Below, one piece after another: positions 1 through 11,038 of a stretch of 64,000 nucleotides of DNA. The DNA is taken from the NCBI RefSeq assembly GCF_000731315.1, contig NZ_HG938353.1:4092001-4156000 (forward strand), given 5' to 3'. Both the position numbers and the translations under genes were made by a program. This stretch comes from Neorhizobium galegae bv. orientalis str. HAMBI 540 (GTDB taxonomy: Bacteria > Pseudomonadota > Alphaproteobacteria > Rhizobiales > Rhizobiaceae). Numbering within the stretch: position 1 is the first letter of the stretch; each line of letters begins with the position of its first letter. The notes under the pieces were generated by a model that was not told where the DNA came from, ran no database searches, and saw only the letters and a program-made list of their open reading frames with translations.

Positions 1-1
1 C

Positions 2-2236
<2,235 letters not shown>

Positions 2237-2244
<8 letters not shown>

Positions 2245-3520
2245 TATGGTCGCGAAGACCGGCGACGTCGCCGTTGTGATGGACCAGATCGGCCGCAATG
2301 CAAAGGCTGCGGCACGCCAGCTTGCAACGGCTTCGACCGACGCGAAGAACAAGGCGCTCCACGCCATGGCGGACGCGATCCTTGCCGCCAAGGACAGGAT
2401 CCTTGCCGCCAATGCCGCCGACCTGAAAAGCGTCGAGGGCAAGGACCTGCTGCCGTCCTTCATCGACCGGCTGACGCTCACCGAAAAATCGATTGCCGGC
2501 ATGGCGCAGGCACTGCGCGAAATCGCCGAGTTCAAGGATCCGGTTGGCGAAGTCATCGCCGCCTGGGACCGCCCGAACGGCCTTCATATCGAGCGCGTTC
2601 GCACGCCGCTCGGTGTCATCGGCGTGATCTATGAAAGCCGCCCGAACGTCACCGCCGATGCCGGCGCGCTCTGCCTCAAGGCCGGCAATGCCGTGATCTT
2701 GCGGGGCGGTTCGGATTCGGCCCGGTCGTCGGAAGCGATCCATGATTGCCTTGTGGCTGGTCTGAAAGCTGCCGGACTTCCCGAACATGCAATCCAGATC
2801 GTGCCCACTACCGACCGCGCCGCCGTCGGCGCTATGCTGTCGGGCCTGAACGGCGCGATCGATGTAATCGTGCCGCGCGGCGGCAAGAGCCTCGTCGCGC
2901 GTGTCCAGAACGAGGCGCGTGTGCCGGTCTTCGCCCATCTCGAAGGCCTCTGCCATATCTATGTGGACGCCTCCGCGGACTTGGAGATGGCGAAAAAGAT
3001 CGTCGTCAACGCCAAGATGCGACGCACCGGCGTCTGCGGCGCGGCCGAGACCTTGCTGATCGACAGTGCCGGGATCGGCACGCATCTAATGCCTATCCTC
3101 GAAGCGCTGACGGAAGCCGGCTGCGAAATCCGCGGCTCGGCCACCGTTCTCAAGGTCTTTCCGGGCTTCAAGCCGGCGACGGAAGAGGACTGGCGCACCG
3201 AATATCTCGACGCGGTGATCTCGGTCGCGATCGTCGACGGTATTTCCGGCGCCATCCGCCACATCAACACCTATTCCTCGAACCATACGGAGGCGGTGAT
3301 CGCCGAGGATCCTGAGGTCGTCTCCCGTTTCTTCAACGAACTCGATTCGGCCATCCTGCTGCACAATGCCTCCACCCAGTTCGCCGATGGCGGCGAGTTC
3401 GGCATGGGTGGCGAGATCGGCATTTCGACCGGCAAGATGCATGCGCGCGGCCCGGTCGGCGTCGAGCAGCTGACCTCGTTCAAATACCGGGTGCACGGCA
3501 CCGGCCAGATCCGGCCCTGA
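2237..3520 (+). CDS. proA: glutamate-5-semialdehyde dehydrogenase (gamma-glutamyl phosphate reductase)
   Basis: Reduces glutamyl-5-phosphate with NADPH to glutamate semialdehyde, the second step of proline synthesis after ProB. It is an aldehyde-dehydrogenase-like protein of 427 residues. The catalytic cysteine sits in [10 protein letters not shown] (Cys267), and the family segments [10 protein letters not shown] and [19 protein letters not shown] are present. I chose the ATG at 2237 because GGAGG lies about 10 bases upstream; the in-frame ATG at 2228 abuts that Shine-Dalgarno and would be poorly placed. It overlaps the end of proB by 8 bases. Confidence 0.96.
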
Positions 3521-3526
3521 CCGCGC

Positions 3527-4159
3527 GTGACGGAAGAGACGATCGATCGCCGATATCTGGTCATGCCGCATGCCGAACGGGGCATGGCCGTCGGCCTGTT
3601 CGGCGGTTCGTTCAATCCGCCGCATGAGGGCCACCTCCTGGTCGCAGAGATTGCGCTTCGCCGGCTCGGCCTCGACCAGCTCTGGTGGATGGTGACCCCC
3701 GGCAACCCGCTGAAAAGCCGTTCCGAACTTGCTTCGCTCGACGACCGGCTGGCGATGAGCGAAAAGCTGATCGACGACCCTCGCATCAAGATCACAGCCT
3801 TCGAAAAGACGCTCGGCGGCTCCTATACCGCCGATACGCTCTCCTTCGTGAAGGCCAAGAACCCGCTCGTGCATTTCGTCTGGGTGATGGGCGCCGACAG
3901 CCTGAAGACCTTTCATTTGTGGCAGAAGTGGCAGTCGATCGCCTCGACCTTCCCGATCGCCGTTATCGACCGCCCCGGAGCGACTTTGTCGTTCCTGTCG
4001 TCGAAAATGGCCCGCACCTTCGATTACGCCCGGGTGGACGAGGATGACGCGGGCACACTCTGGAAGCGGCGCGCACCGGCCTGGACCTTCATCCACGGCC
4101 CGCGTTCGGCGCTGAGCTCCACGGCGATTCGCGCCGCAAACGACCAGAAATCGGACTAA
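3527..4159 (+). CDS. nadD: nicotinate-nucleotide adenylyltransferase
   Basis: Adenylates nicotinate mononucleotide to deamido-NAD, a late step of NAD synthesis. The nucleotidyltransferase signature GLFGGSFNPPHEGH is at about residues 23-36 and the C-terminal SSTAIR motif, which binds the ATP phosphate, is present. Length is 210 residues. The GTG at 3527 follows the proA stop by 6 bases; an ATG at 3563 would still keep the whole domain, so the exact start is open. Its place between proA and rsfS, in the same direction, fits a common alphaproteobacterial gene order. Confidence 0.94.
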   Translation: MTEETIDRRYLVMPHAERGMAVGLFGGSFNPPHEGHLLVAEIALRRLGLDQLWWMVTPGNPLKSRSELASLDDRLAMSEKLIDDPRIKITAFEKTLGGSYTADTLSFVKAKNPLVHFVWVMGADSLKTFHLWQKWQSIASTFPIAVIDRPGATLSFLSSKMARTFDYARVDEDDAGTLWKRRAPAWTFIHGPRSALSSTAIRAANDQKSD

Positions 4160-4308
4160 CGCCGGCCAAGCTGCCGCCCGAAAGGGGTCTACATCTTTCT
4201 ATCACCTTTTCGGACGCTCTCTTGAAAGATTAAGAATTCGATGCCACCTTAAATGCAGCGGCCGAGCGTGAATCGGATTCGCTTCAAGTGCCTGTTGCTG
4301 TTACCCGG

Positions 4309-4740
4309 ATGAAAGGACAAACCCTGACAACAGTACACGCCAAGGGCAGAACGGCCTCCGTTCTCCCGCAGAGCCTGGAACGTGGCGCCGATGCCGCCGC
4401 CCGTGCTCTCGAACTGGTCCTCGCAAGTCTCGAGGACTCCAAAGCTGAAGACATCGTCACCATCAACATTGCTGGAAAATCAGCGCTCGGGGACTATATG
4501 GTCGTTGTCTCCGGACGATCGAACCGGCATGTCATGGCCATCAGCGATCACCTGATTTCCGACCTGAAGGACGAGGGGCTTGGCAACGCCCGCGTCGAAG
4601 GGCAGGAGACCGGCGACTGGGTGCTCATTGACACCGGTGACATCATCGTCCACGTGTTCCGGCCTGAAATCCGCGCGTTCTACAACATCGAAAAAATGTG
4701 GGCGACGCCGGATATCGAGGAAGGCACGCTGCTGCACTGA
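4309..4740 (+). CDS. rsfS: ribosome silencing factor RsfS
   Basis: DUF143/Iojap-family protein that binds uL14 on the 50S subunit and blocks subunit joining in starvation. The core from ALELVLASLEDSKAEDI to FYNIEKMW carries the family segments SALGDYMVVVSGRS and GDWVLIDTGDIIVHVF. The protein is about 143 residues from the ATG at 4309. A GTG at 4288 is also possible. A downstream CTG preceded by AAAGGA is a third option, so the N-terminus is uncertain. The 149-base gap from nadD suggests its own promoter. rlmH follows. Confidence 0.92.
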   Translation: MKGQTLTTVHAKGRTASVLPQSLERGADAAARALELVLASLEDSKAEDIVTINIAGKSALGDYMVVVSGRSNRHVMAISDHLISDLKDEGLGNARVEGQETGDWVLIDTGDIIVHVFRPEIRAFYNIEKMWATPDIEEGTLLH

Positions 4741-4847
4741 CGGGTTCGGGCATGTTCTGAACCGGTCGGACTGAGGTCGAATCACGCGGCTGGGTGCCAA
4801 CTCGCCGCAGGGTGAAATTTTCGGCCGCAAAATCAACGGATCAGGAC

Positions 4848-5330
4848 ATGCGAATAAGCCTTTTCGCCGTGGGACGGCTGAAGACCGGACCGGAGAAGGA
4901 GCTTGCGTCCCGATATCTCGACCGCTTTGCCAAGACTGGCCCGGCGGTGGGTCTCGAATTGTCGAAACTGATCGAGATCCAGGAAAGCCGGGCGGCGAAT
5001 GCCGATACCCGCAAGCGCGAGGAAGCCGGTGCGCTCGAAAAGGCGCTTCCCGAAGGCGCGGTTCTCATTCTTCTCGACGAACGCGGCAAGGCGCTCGACA
5101 GCGAAGCTTTCGCCGGTGTGATCGGCAGATATCGCGACGGCGGCAAACGCGACCTGATGCTGGCGATCGGCGGTGCCGACGGGTTGGATCCGCAACTCCG
5201 CGACCGGGCCGACATGGTGCTCAACCTCGGCTCGATGACTTGGCCGCATCAGCTGGTGCGCATTCTGATTGCCGAACAGCTTTACCGCGCGGTCACTATT
5301 CTTTCGGGCCATCCCTATCACCGAGCTTAA
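4848..5330 (+). CDS. rlmH: 23S rRNA (pseudouridine1915-N3)-methyltransferase RlmH
   Basis: SPOUT-class methyltransferase that modifies pseudouridine 1915 of 23S rRNA on assembled 70S ribosomes. The 160-residue length is typical. The knot segments LLDERGKALDSEAFA, AIGGADGL and the C-terminal LIAEQLYRAVTILSGHPYHRA are all visible; the last binds SAM and is nearly invariant in the family. I chose the ATG at 4848 (MRISLFAVGRLK), which matches the family start. It follows rsfS, the usual pairing. Confidence 0.96.
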   Translation: MRISLFAVGRLKTGPEKELASRYLDRFAKTGPAVGLELSKLIEIQESRAANADTRKREEAGALEKALPEGAVLILLDERGKALDSEAFAGVIGRYRDGGKRDLMLAIGGADGLDPQLRDRADMVLNLGSMTWPHQLVRILIAEQLYRAVTILSGHPYHRA

Positions 5331-5421
5331 GCGATCGTTTACCTTCAAACACGATGTTGTTTGTGGCCTCGTCGGGCAAATCAGCTTAGGCTTTCTCGAT
5401 CCGACGATGAGCGGAGCGGGA

Positions 5422-6837
5422 ATGCGGACAATCAGTATCACATCGTACCGGCGCGCGCTGCTTCTGGCGGCGGCTCTCGGTTTTGCGCTGGTCCCGCCCT
5501 TCCAGATCTCCAATACCGCGCGCGCCCAGAGCGCAACATCGCCAATGGCGCCCCAGGCCGCCCCTTCAGGCGCAGTCGATCCGACAGCCGATCTGCAGCG
5601 CCGACGCAACGAAACCCGCGGCGAGCTTGAAGTTCTGACCAAGAGCATGAAGATTTCGGGCGACCGGGCTGCCGCCATTGAAAAAAACATCGCCGATATC
5701 AGGAAGAACACCGCCGATGTCCGCCAGGCGCTGATCGATTCGGCGGCACGCCGCAGAGGTCTGGAAACCAAGATCCTCGACAGCGAAAAGAAGATCACCG
5801 AACTGAAGCTCAAGGAGGACGGTATCCGCACCTCCCTGCGCGGCCGCCGCGCGGTGCTGGCCGAAGTGCTCGCAGCCCTGCAGCGCATGGGCCGCAACCC
5901 TCCTCCGGCACTTCTGGTGACGCCCGATGATGCGCTCGCCTCGGTTCGAAGCGCGATCCTGCTCGGCGCCGTCGTTCCCGGCATGCGTCACGAGGCGGAC
6001 AAGCTCGTTGCGGATCTTCAGTCGCTGGCCTCCCTGCAGGCTTCGGCGATGACCGAGAAGACGACCGTCTCCAGCACCATCGCCGCGAGCCTCGAAGAGG
6101 ACCGGCGCATGGATCTGCTGCTTGCCGAAAACGAAAAGTTGAACAAGCGCAACGCGGCCGATCTCGACGCCGAGCGCCGCCGCTCCGAGGAGCTTGCCGG
6201 ACGCGCTACCACGCTTGAGAACCTCATTCAAACGTTCGAAGGCGACATCGCCTCGGTGCGCGAGGCAATCGACCGGACGCGCGCCGAGGAAGAGCGCCAG
6301 CGCATGATGTCCGACGCCGAGCGTGAAAAGGCAAAGCAGCTGGCCCAAAGCGGTGTGCCCGACAAAAACCGCATTGCGCCCGCATACGCGTTTTCAAGCC
6401 TCAAGCAGAAGCTGGAGCTTCCGGTTGCCGGAGATGTATTGCGGTGGTTCGGCGACGCCGATGGGACGGGGCACACGGCGAGAGGCATAACTGTCGCTTC
6501 GAATGCGGGGGCAGTGGTGACGGCGCCGGCTGACGGACTGGTGGTCTTCGCCGGGGCCTTCCGGAGCTACGGCCAAATGATCATCCTCAATGCCGGAGAC
6601 GGATACCATCTGGTTCTGACCGGCATGGATGTAGTGAATGCGCGGCAGGGCAAGTTCGTTTTCGCAGGCGAACCCATCGCCGTGATGGGTGAGAAAAGAG
6701 TGGCAAGCGCAACTGCATTGGCGCTGGAAACAGATCGTCCAACGCTTTACATTGAATTCCGAAAAGATGGCACACCGGTCGATTCCAAACCGTGGTGGAC
6801 CTCGAAAGAAACTGGAAGGGCACGAAATGATTCGTAG
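5422..6837 (+). CDS. EnvC-like murein hydrolase activator (degenerate M23/LytM domain)
   Basis: Exported coiled-coil protein, about 471 residues. A signal peptide (RALLLAAALGFALVPPF, ending near ARAQS) is followed by a long Glu/Arg/Lys-rich coiled coil at about residues 50-325. The last ~110 residues form a LytM/M23 fold. The zinc ligands look lost: the usual H-x-G-IDI region reads ARGITVAS and the HxH region reads YHLVLTGM. This is the pattern of EnvC, which activates amidases rather than cutting peptidoglycan itself; the activator role is inferred from that. The ATG at 5422 has GGAG 5 bases upstream; an ATG at 5407 is possible. The end overlaps ctpA by 11 bases. Confidence 0.88.
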   Translation: MRTISITSYRRALLLAAALGFALVPPFQISNTARAQSATSPMAPQAAPSGAVDPTADLQRRRNETRGELEVLTKSMKISGDRAAAIEKNIADIRKNTADVRQALIDSAARRRGLETKILDSEKKITELKLKEDGIRTSLRGRRAVLAEVLAALQRMGRNPPPALLVTPDDALASVRSAILLGAVVPGMRHEADKLVADLQSLASLQASAMTEKTTVSSTIAASLEEDRRMDLLLAENEKLNKRNAADLDAERRRSEELAGRATTLENLIQTFEGDIASVREAIDRTRAEEERQRMMSDAEREKAKQLAQSGVPDKNRIAPAYAFSSLKQKLELPVAGDVLRWFGDADGTGHTARGITVASNAGAVVTAPADGLVVFAGAFRSYGQMIILNAGDGYHLVLTGMDVVNARQGKFVFAGEPIAVMGEKRVASATALALETDRPTLYIEFRKDGTPVDSKPWWTSKETGRARNDS

Positions 6838-8161
6838 GGCTTCTCTTGTCATCGTCGGTGCACTCTTGGGTGCGACCGCGATGAGCGTGATTTATTCGGC
6901 CGGTGTGCCGGCGCAGGCCGCCGGCCCTTCGACCTACAGGGAATTGTCGATCTTTGGCGACGTGTTCGAACGGGTCCGCGCCCAGTACGTGACGCCGCCG
7001 GATGAAGAAAAGCTGGTCGAGAACGCCATCAACGGCATGCTGACCTCGCTCGATCCTCATTCGAGCTTCATGAATGCCAAGGATGCCGAAGACATGCGCA
7101 CGCAGACGCGTGGCGAGTTCGGCGGCCTCGGCATCGAAGTCACGATGGAGAATGAACTCGTCAAGGTCATCGCACCGATCGACGATACGCCCGCCTCCAA
7201 GGCCGGTATTCTGGCAGGCGACCTCATCTCCGAGATCGACGGCGCACCGGTGCGCGGTCTGAAGCTCGAAGACGCCGTCGAAAAGATGCGCGGCGGCATC
7301 AACACGCCCATCAAGCTGACGATCATCCGCCAGGGCGCCGACAAGCCGCTCGACATCACTGTTGTTCGCGACATCATCGCGGTCCGCGCCGTGAAGTCCC
7401 GCGTCGAAGGCGGCGATGTCGGTTATGTCCGCGTCATCTCCTTTACCGAGAAGACCTATGACGACCTTGAAAAGGCGATCAAGAAGATCAAGGCAGATGT
7501 CCCGGCCGACAAGCTGAAGGGCTACGTGCTCGACCTGCGCCTCAACCCGGGCGGTCTGCTCGACCAGGCGATCAATGTTTCCGACGCCTTCCTGGAACGG
7601 GGCGAAGTGGTTTCCACCCGCGGCCGCAATGCCGAAGAAACCCGCCGCTTCAACGCCGGCCCGGGTGATCTGACCGATGGCAAGCCGGTCATCGTGCTCG
7701 TCAACGGCGGTTCGGCTTCCGCTTCGGAAATCGTCGCCGGCGCGCTCCAGGATCTGCGTCGTGCGACGGTTCTCGGCACGCGCTCCTTCGGCAAGGGTTC
7801 GGTTCAGACGATCATCCCGCTCGGCGATGCCGGCGCGCTGCGTCTGACGACCGCGCTCTATTACACGCCGTCGGGCAAGTCGATCCAGGGCACCGGCATC
7901 CAGCCGGATATCAAGGTCGATCAGCCGCTGCCACCGGAACTGCAGGGCAAGATCAGGGCTGAAGGCGAATCCAGCCTGCGCGGCCACATCCAGGGTTCTG
8001 CCGAGACCGACGAAGGTTCCGGTTCCGCAGCCTACGTGCCGCCGGAAGCCAAGGACGATATCCAGCTCAACTATGCGCTCGACCTCTTCCGCGGCGTGAA
8101 GAAGGATTCATCCTTCCCGCCGAGCCCGGATAAGGCCGCCGCCGCCACGATCAAGAAGTAA
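6827..8161 (+). CDS. ctpA: C-terminal processing protease, S41 family
   Basis: Periplasmic serine protease of 444 residues. It has an N-terminal signal or anchor segment (RRASLVIVGALLGATAMSVI), a PDZ domain at about residues 90-175 (GGLGIEV to VRGLKLEDAVEKMRGG) and an S41 core. The catalytic pair is the Ser in GGSASASEIVAGAL and the Lys in GTRSFGKGSVQ. The start overlaps the EnvC-like gene and has GGAAGGG just upstream, so the two are likely co-translated. Family members cut C-termini of envelope proteins, often peptidoglycan enzymes; the substrate here is unknown. Confidence 0.95.
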   Translation: MIRRASLVIVGALLGATAMSVIYSAGVPAQAAGPSTYRELSIFGDVFERVRAQYVTPPDEEKLVENAINGMLTSLDPHSSFMNAKDAEDMRTQTRGEFGGLGIEVTMENELVKVIAPIDDTPASKAGILAGDLISEIDGAPVRGLKLEDAVEKMRGGINTPIKLTIIRQGADKPLDITVVRDIIAVRAVKSRVEGGDVGYVRVISFTEKTYDDLEKAIKKIKADVPADKLKGYVLDLRLNPGGLLDQAINVSDAFLERGEVVSTRGRNAEETRRFNAGPGDLTDGKPVIVLVNGGSASASEIVAGALQDLRRATVLGTRSFGKGSVQTIIPLGDAGALRLTTALYYTPSGKSIQGTGIQPDIKVDQPLPPELQGKIRAEGESSLRGHIQGSAETDEGSGSAAYVPPEAKDDIQLNYALDLFRGVKKDSSFPPSPDKAAAATIKK

Positions 8162-8174
8162 AGACATCATCGGG

Positions 8175-8215
8175 CCGGCCAGCGCGACGCGTCGAAAAGA
8201 CGCCGCGCTGGCCGG
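8175..8215 (+). terminator. hairpin downstream of ctpA
   Basis: A 12-bp perfect GC-rich stem (8175-8186 with 8204-8215) is extended by an inner 5-bp stem around a GAAAA loop and followed by TTCTT. This is a long, stable hairpin 13 bases after the ctpA stop. The T-run is weak, so it could be a terminator or a 3'-end stabiliser. Confidence 0.6.
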
Positions 8216-8250
8216 TTCTTCGTATCTGCAGGAAAAGCGCGGACTAGACC

Positions 8251-9447
8251 TTGGGCACCGATCTCCATGCACCGCTCGGACAGAACCGGCCGGCCGCTCG
8301 ACGACGGAGCCGAAAGTTTTCTTTTGCAATCGTTTTTGCCGCTTTCGCGGTTGCCGGCATCCTGGGACTTTCGCTCTACGCCATGCGCGGCGATGATGCC
8401 CTGAAGCGGGTTGCTTCCAACGTTCCACCCGCCTCCAAGCCCGAACAGACCCAGCCTCCTTCGAAACCTGACCCGAACGCGGCACAGCAATCTGCCGGCA
8501 TGCCTCGATCAGATCCGAATTCCGGCGCCAATATCGAGCGGACGCTCACCGATGATGGGTCGGTCGTGACCAAGTATACGCCCCGCTCGCGCGATGGCAG
8601 CGGGCCGGTGATGATCGGCACCCAGCGGATCGGCCAGGACCCCCGCATGGCTGCCCAACCCAATGATGCGCTTCTGGAGAATTCGCCCCTTGGCCGGCTG
8701 CCGATTGTCGGTCCCGGCGGGCAGCGTCCGATGGACCAGTACGCGCGCCCCTGGTCCGGCGCGCGCGGCACCCGCATCGCAATCGTCGTCGGTGGTCTTG
8801 GCCTTAGCCAGACAGGCACCCAGCGGGCGATCCGCGACCTGCCGCCCACGGTGACGCTCGCCTTTGCCGTCAGCGGCAACAGTCTGCAGCGCTGGATGCA
8901 GGAAGCCCGCCGTGCCGGTCACGAAATCCTGATCCAGGTGCCGTTTGAACCGTTCGATTATCCGACAAACGATCCGGGTCCCGGCACTTTGCTGACCAAG
9001 ATCTCGGCCAAGGATAATCTCGGCCGCCTCCATCAGGCCATGGGTGAGATCACCAACTATACCGGCGTCATGAACTATCTCGGCGGCCGCTATCTCTCGG
9101 ATGCCGGCGCGCTGGAACCGGTCCTGCGCGATATTTCCAAGCGGGGACTGCTTTTCCTTGACGACGGGACATCAGCGCAGTCGAAGACGGCGATCGTTGC
9201 CAAGGCGATCGAACTGCCCCATGCCTTTGGCGATCTGACGCTTGACGGGCAGTTGCAGAAGGACGCCATCCTCAAGAAACTTGACGAACTGGAGCGCATC
9301 GCCGGCCGCAAGGGAACGGCAATCGGCATCGCTTCGGCTTTTGACGAAAGCATCGATGCGATAAGGCAATGGAGCGAGGAAGTCTCGCAGCGCGGGATCG
9401 AGATTGTCGGCGTCTCGTCGCTTGCAAGCGAAAGCGTCGAACCGTGA
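8251..9447 (+). CDS. divergent polysaccharide deacetylase family protein (DUF610)
   Basis: A 398-residue envelope protein. A short cytoplasmic Arg-rich tail and one membrane segment ([21 protein letters not shown], about 25-45) precede a Pro/Gln/Ser-rich linker to about residue 170. The divergent polysaccharide deacetylase domain (PF04748 type) begins [17 protein letters not shown] and includes [17 protein letters not shown] and [10 protein letters not shown]. The true activity of this family is not established. The TTG at 8251 is the first plausible start and I see no strong Shine-Dalgarno, so the start is uncertain. Its place after envC-like and ctpA suggests a shared role in cell-wall turnover. 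Confidence 0.87.
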   Translation: MGTDLHAPLGQNRPAARRRSRKFSFAIVFAAFAVAGILGLSLYAMRGDDALKRVASNVPPASKPEQTQPPSKPDPNAAQQSAGMPRSDPNSGANIERTLTDDGSVVTKYTPRSRDGSGPVMIGTQRIGQDPRMAAQPNDALLENSPLGRLPIVGPGGQRPMDQYARPWSGARGTRIAIVVGGLGLSQTGTQRAIRDLPPTVTLAFAVSGNSLQRWMQEARRAGHEILIQVPFEPFDYPTNDPGPGTLLTKISAKDNLGRLHQAMGEITNYTGVMNYLGGRYLSDAGALEPVLRDISKRGLLFLDDGTSAQSKTAIVAKAIELPHAFGDLTLDGQLQKDAILKKLDELERIAGRKGTAIGIASAFDESIDAIRQWSEEVSQRGIEIVGVSSLASESVEP

Positions 9448-9463
9448 TCGATCGGAGTTATCC

Positions 9464-10009
9464 ATGAGCAAGAAAGACAAACGCTCGGTCGTCGCCGAGG
9501 AACTTCCCTATCGCCCCTGCGTCGGCATCATGGTTCTGAACCGCGCGGGCCTTGTCTGGGCCGGCCGGCGCATCAGCGAAGGCAATAGCGAATATGATGG
9601 TTCGCCGCAGCTTTGGCAGATGCCGCAGGGCGGCATAGACAAGGGCGAGGATCCGCTTCCCGCCGCCTGTCGCGAGCTTTACGAGGAAACGGGGATGCGC
9701 TCCGTCACCTTGCTTGCCGAGGCGCAGGATTGGATCAATTACGATCTGCCCGCGCATCTGATCGGCATTGGGTTGAAGGGAAAATATCGCGGCCAGACCC
9801 AGCGCTGGTTCGCTTTCCGCTTCGATGGCGACGAGAGCGAGATCGCCATCAACTCGCCGCCGGGCGGACACGCACCGGAATTCGATGCCTGGGAATGGAA
9901 GCCGATGGCGGAACTGCCCAGCCTGATCGTGCCATTCAAGCGCGCGGTCTACGACCAGGTCGTCGCGGAGTTTACGCATCTGGCCAAGACGGCAGCCGAA
10001 CGGCTCTGA
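9464..10009 (+). CDS. rppH: RNA pyrophosphohydrolase
   Basis: Nudix hydrolase that removes pyrophosphate from 5'-triphosphate mRNA and so starts decay. The 181-residue protein has the N-terminal [21 protein letters not shown] and the Nudix box [22 protein letters not shown]. The RppH-type segment [11 protein letters not shown] is also present, which separates it from other Nudix enzymes. The ATG at 9464 has GGAG about 8 bases upstream (ATCGGAGTTATCC). It follows the deacetylase-like gene by 16 bases and is probably the last gene of that transcript. Confidence 0.95.
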   Translation: MSKKDKRSVVAEELPYRPCVGIMVLNRAGLVWAGRRISEGNSEYDGSPQLWQMPQGGIDKGEDPLPAACRELYEETGMRSVTLLAEAQDWINYDLPAHLIGIGLKGKYRGQTQRWFAFRFDGDESEIAINSPPGGHAPEFDAWEWKPMAELPSLIVPFKRAVYDQVVAEFTHLAKTAAERL

Positions 10010-10074
10010 CCGACCAGGGGCCGACGCTCCTTTCATGGCTGCATAGCCAACGTTCCCATCGACCGAAATGAAAA

Positions 10075-10104
10075 GACCCGGCGGAGCGGATGCTTCGCCG
10101 GGTC
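10075..10104. terminator. bidirectional terminator between rppH and bfr
   Basis: A 9-bp inverted repeat GACCCGGCG/CGCCGGGTC with a 12-base loop lies between the convergent rppH and bfr genes. AAAA precedes it on the plus strand, which gives a U-run for transcripts from bfr; on the other side CTTT follows. Confidence 0.75.
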
Positions 10105-10126
10105 CTTTGCGTTCAAATACAGCAAT

Positions 10127-10612
10127 TTATTCGGCAGAATCGGCGGATTCCGCGTTGAGGAGGCCGTAGCGTTCCTCGCCGATCTTCGCCAGCAGATCGA
10201 GTTGGGTTTCGAGGAAGTCGATATGGCCTTCCTCATCCATCATAAGCTCCTCGAAGAGCTTCATCGAGACGTAGTCGCCAGCCGCGTGACAGATATCGCG
10301 TGAGGCTTTGTAGGCCGTGCGGGCATCATATTCGCCAGCAAGATCGGCTTCCAGGACTTCCTTGACATTCTGACCGATGCGCAACGGGGCAAGCGTCTGC
10401 AGGTTGGGATGGCCTTCGAGGAAGATGATGCGATCGATGAGACGATCGGCATGATGCATTTCCTCGATCGACTCTGCCCGTTCCTTTTTCGCGAGCTTCT
10501 TGAAACCCCAGTCGTCCAGCAGGCGATAATGCAGCCAATACTGGTTGACGGCGCCTAGCTCGAGAAACAATGCCTCGTTAAGCCGCTCGATGACCTTTGA
10601 GTCGCCTTTCAA
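10127..10612 (-). CDS. bfr: bacterioferritin
   Basis: Heme-containing 24-mer iron store. From the TTG start the protein is 161 residues and its numbering matches the classical family: ferroxidase ligands Glu18, Glu51, His54, Glu94, Glu127 and His130, and the heme-binding Met52, all appear in register. AGGAG lies about 8 bases before this TTG. An upstream ATG at 10636 would add eight residues (MKKTGERT), but the Shine-Dalgarno would then sit inside the gene, so I prefer TTG. It follows bfd on the same strand and they overlap by 35 bases. Confidence 0.95.
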   Translation of the reverse strand: MKGDSKVIERLNEALFLELGAVNQYWLHYRLLDDWGFKKLAKKERAESIEEMHHADRLIDRIIFLEGHPNLQTLAPLRIGQNVKEVLEADLAGEYDARTAYKASRDICHAAGDYVSMKLFEELMMDEEGHIDFLETQLDLLAKIGEERYGLLNAESADSAE

Positions 10613-10889
10613 TGTCCGCTCTCCTGTTTTCTTCATGGAACTGTCTCAGGCGGGACATATATACGACCACTTCGTCTTCCGTCGAGTGGTGGTGGGCGTG
10701 ATATTCCTCGGTCGTGCGGATGATCAGGTCGACAACACTTGGGAAGCAGCCGCAGCAGCGGCCGCGTTTCGCCATGGCATGATAGACCTTTGAGGGTACG
10801 ATGAGCTGCCAACAGTCCTCATCAAGGAGTTGCGTGATGACGTCCTTGATTTCCCTATCGGTGATGTAATTGCAACTGCAAACCAGCAT
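10578..10889 (-). CDS. bfd: bacterioferritin-associated ferredoxin
   Basis: Small [2Fe-2S] protein that donates electrons to bacterioferritin to release stored iron. It begins [11 protein letters not shown] and carries the Bfd cysteine pattern CxC (residues 4 and 6) followed by CCGC in [16 protein letters not shown]. At 103 residues it is longer than many Bfd proteins, because of a polar tail with HAHHH and a basic end. An ATG six codons upstream (10907) is less like the family start. bfd and bfr form an operon. No iron box could be assigned with confidence. Confidence 0.9.
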   Translation of the reverse strand: MLVCSCNYITDREIKDVITQLLDEDCWQLIVPSKVYHAMAKRGRCCGCFPSVVDLIIRTTEEYHAHHHSTEDEVVVYMSRLRQFHEENRRADIERRLKGHRAA

Positions 10890-11038
10890 TCTCGGTCGAC
10901 CTGCCAAACATGACCCGTAACCTCCTCTTTTTGCGAAAGCGGACAGGAGATGTCAAGAAAGAATCGACATATATGAGTCACTTCTTAAGGGAGCCTGCCA
11001 TACCCACGGCTTCTTCCTTTGTATCATTGCATCGGTAA

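Noticed and set aside
10928..10956. TTGACA upstream of bfd as a promoter or iron box
   Set aside because: The -35 match is perfect but the base run 17 positions later (CAAAAA) is a poor -10, and no Irr or RirA operator is clear.
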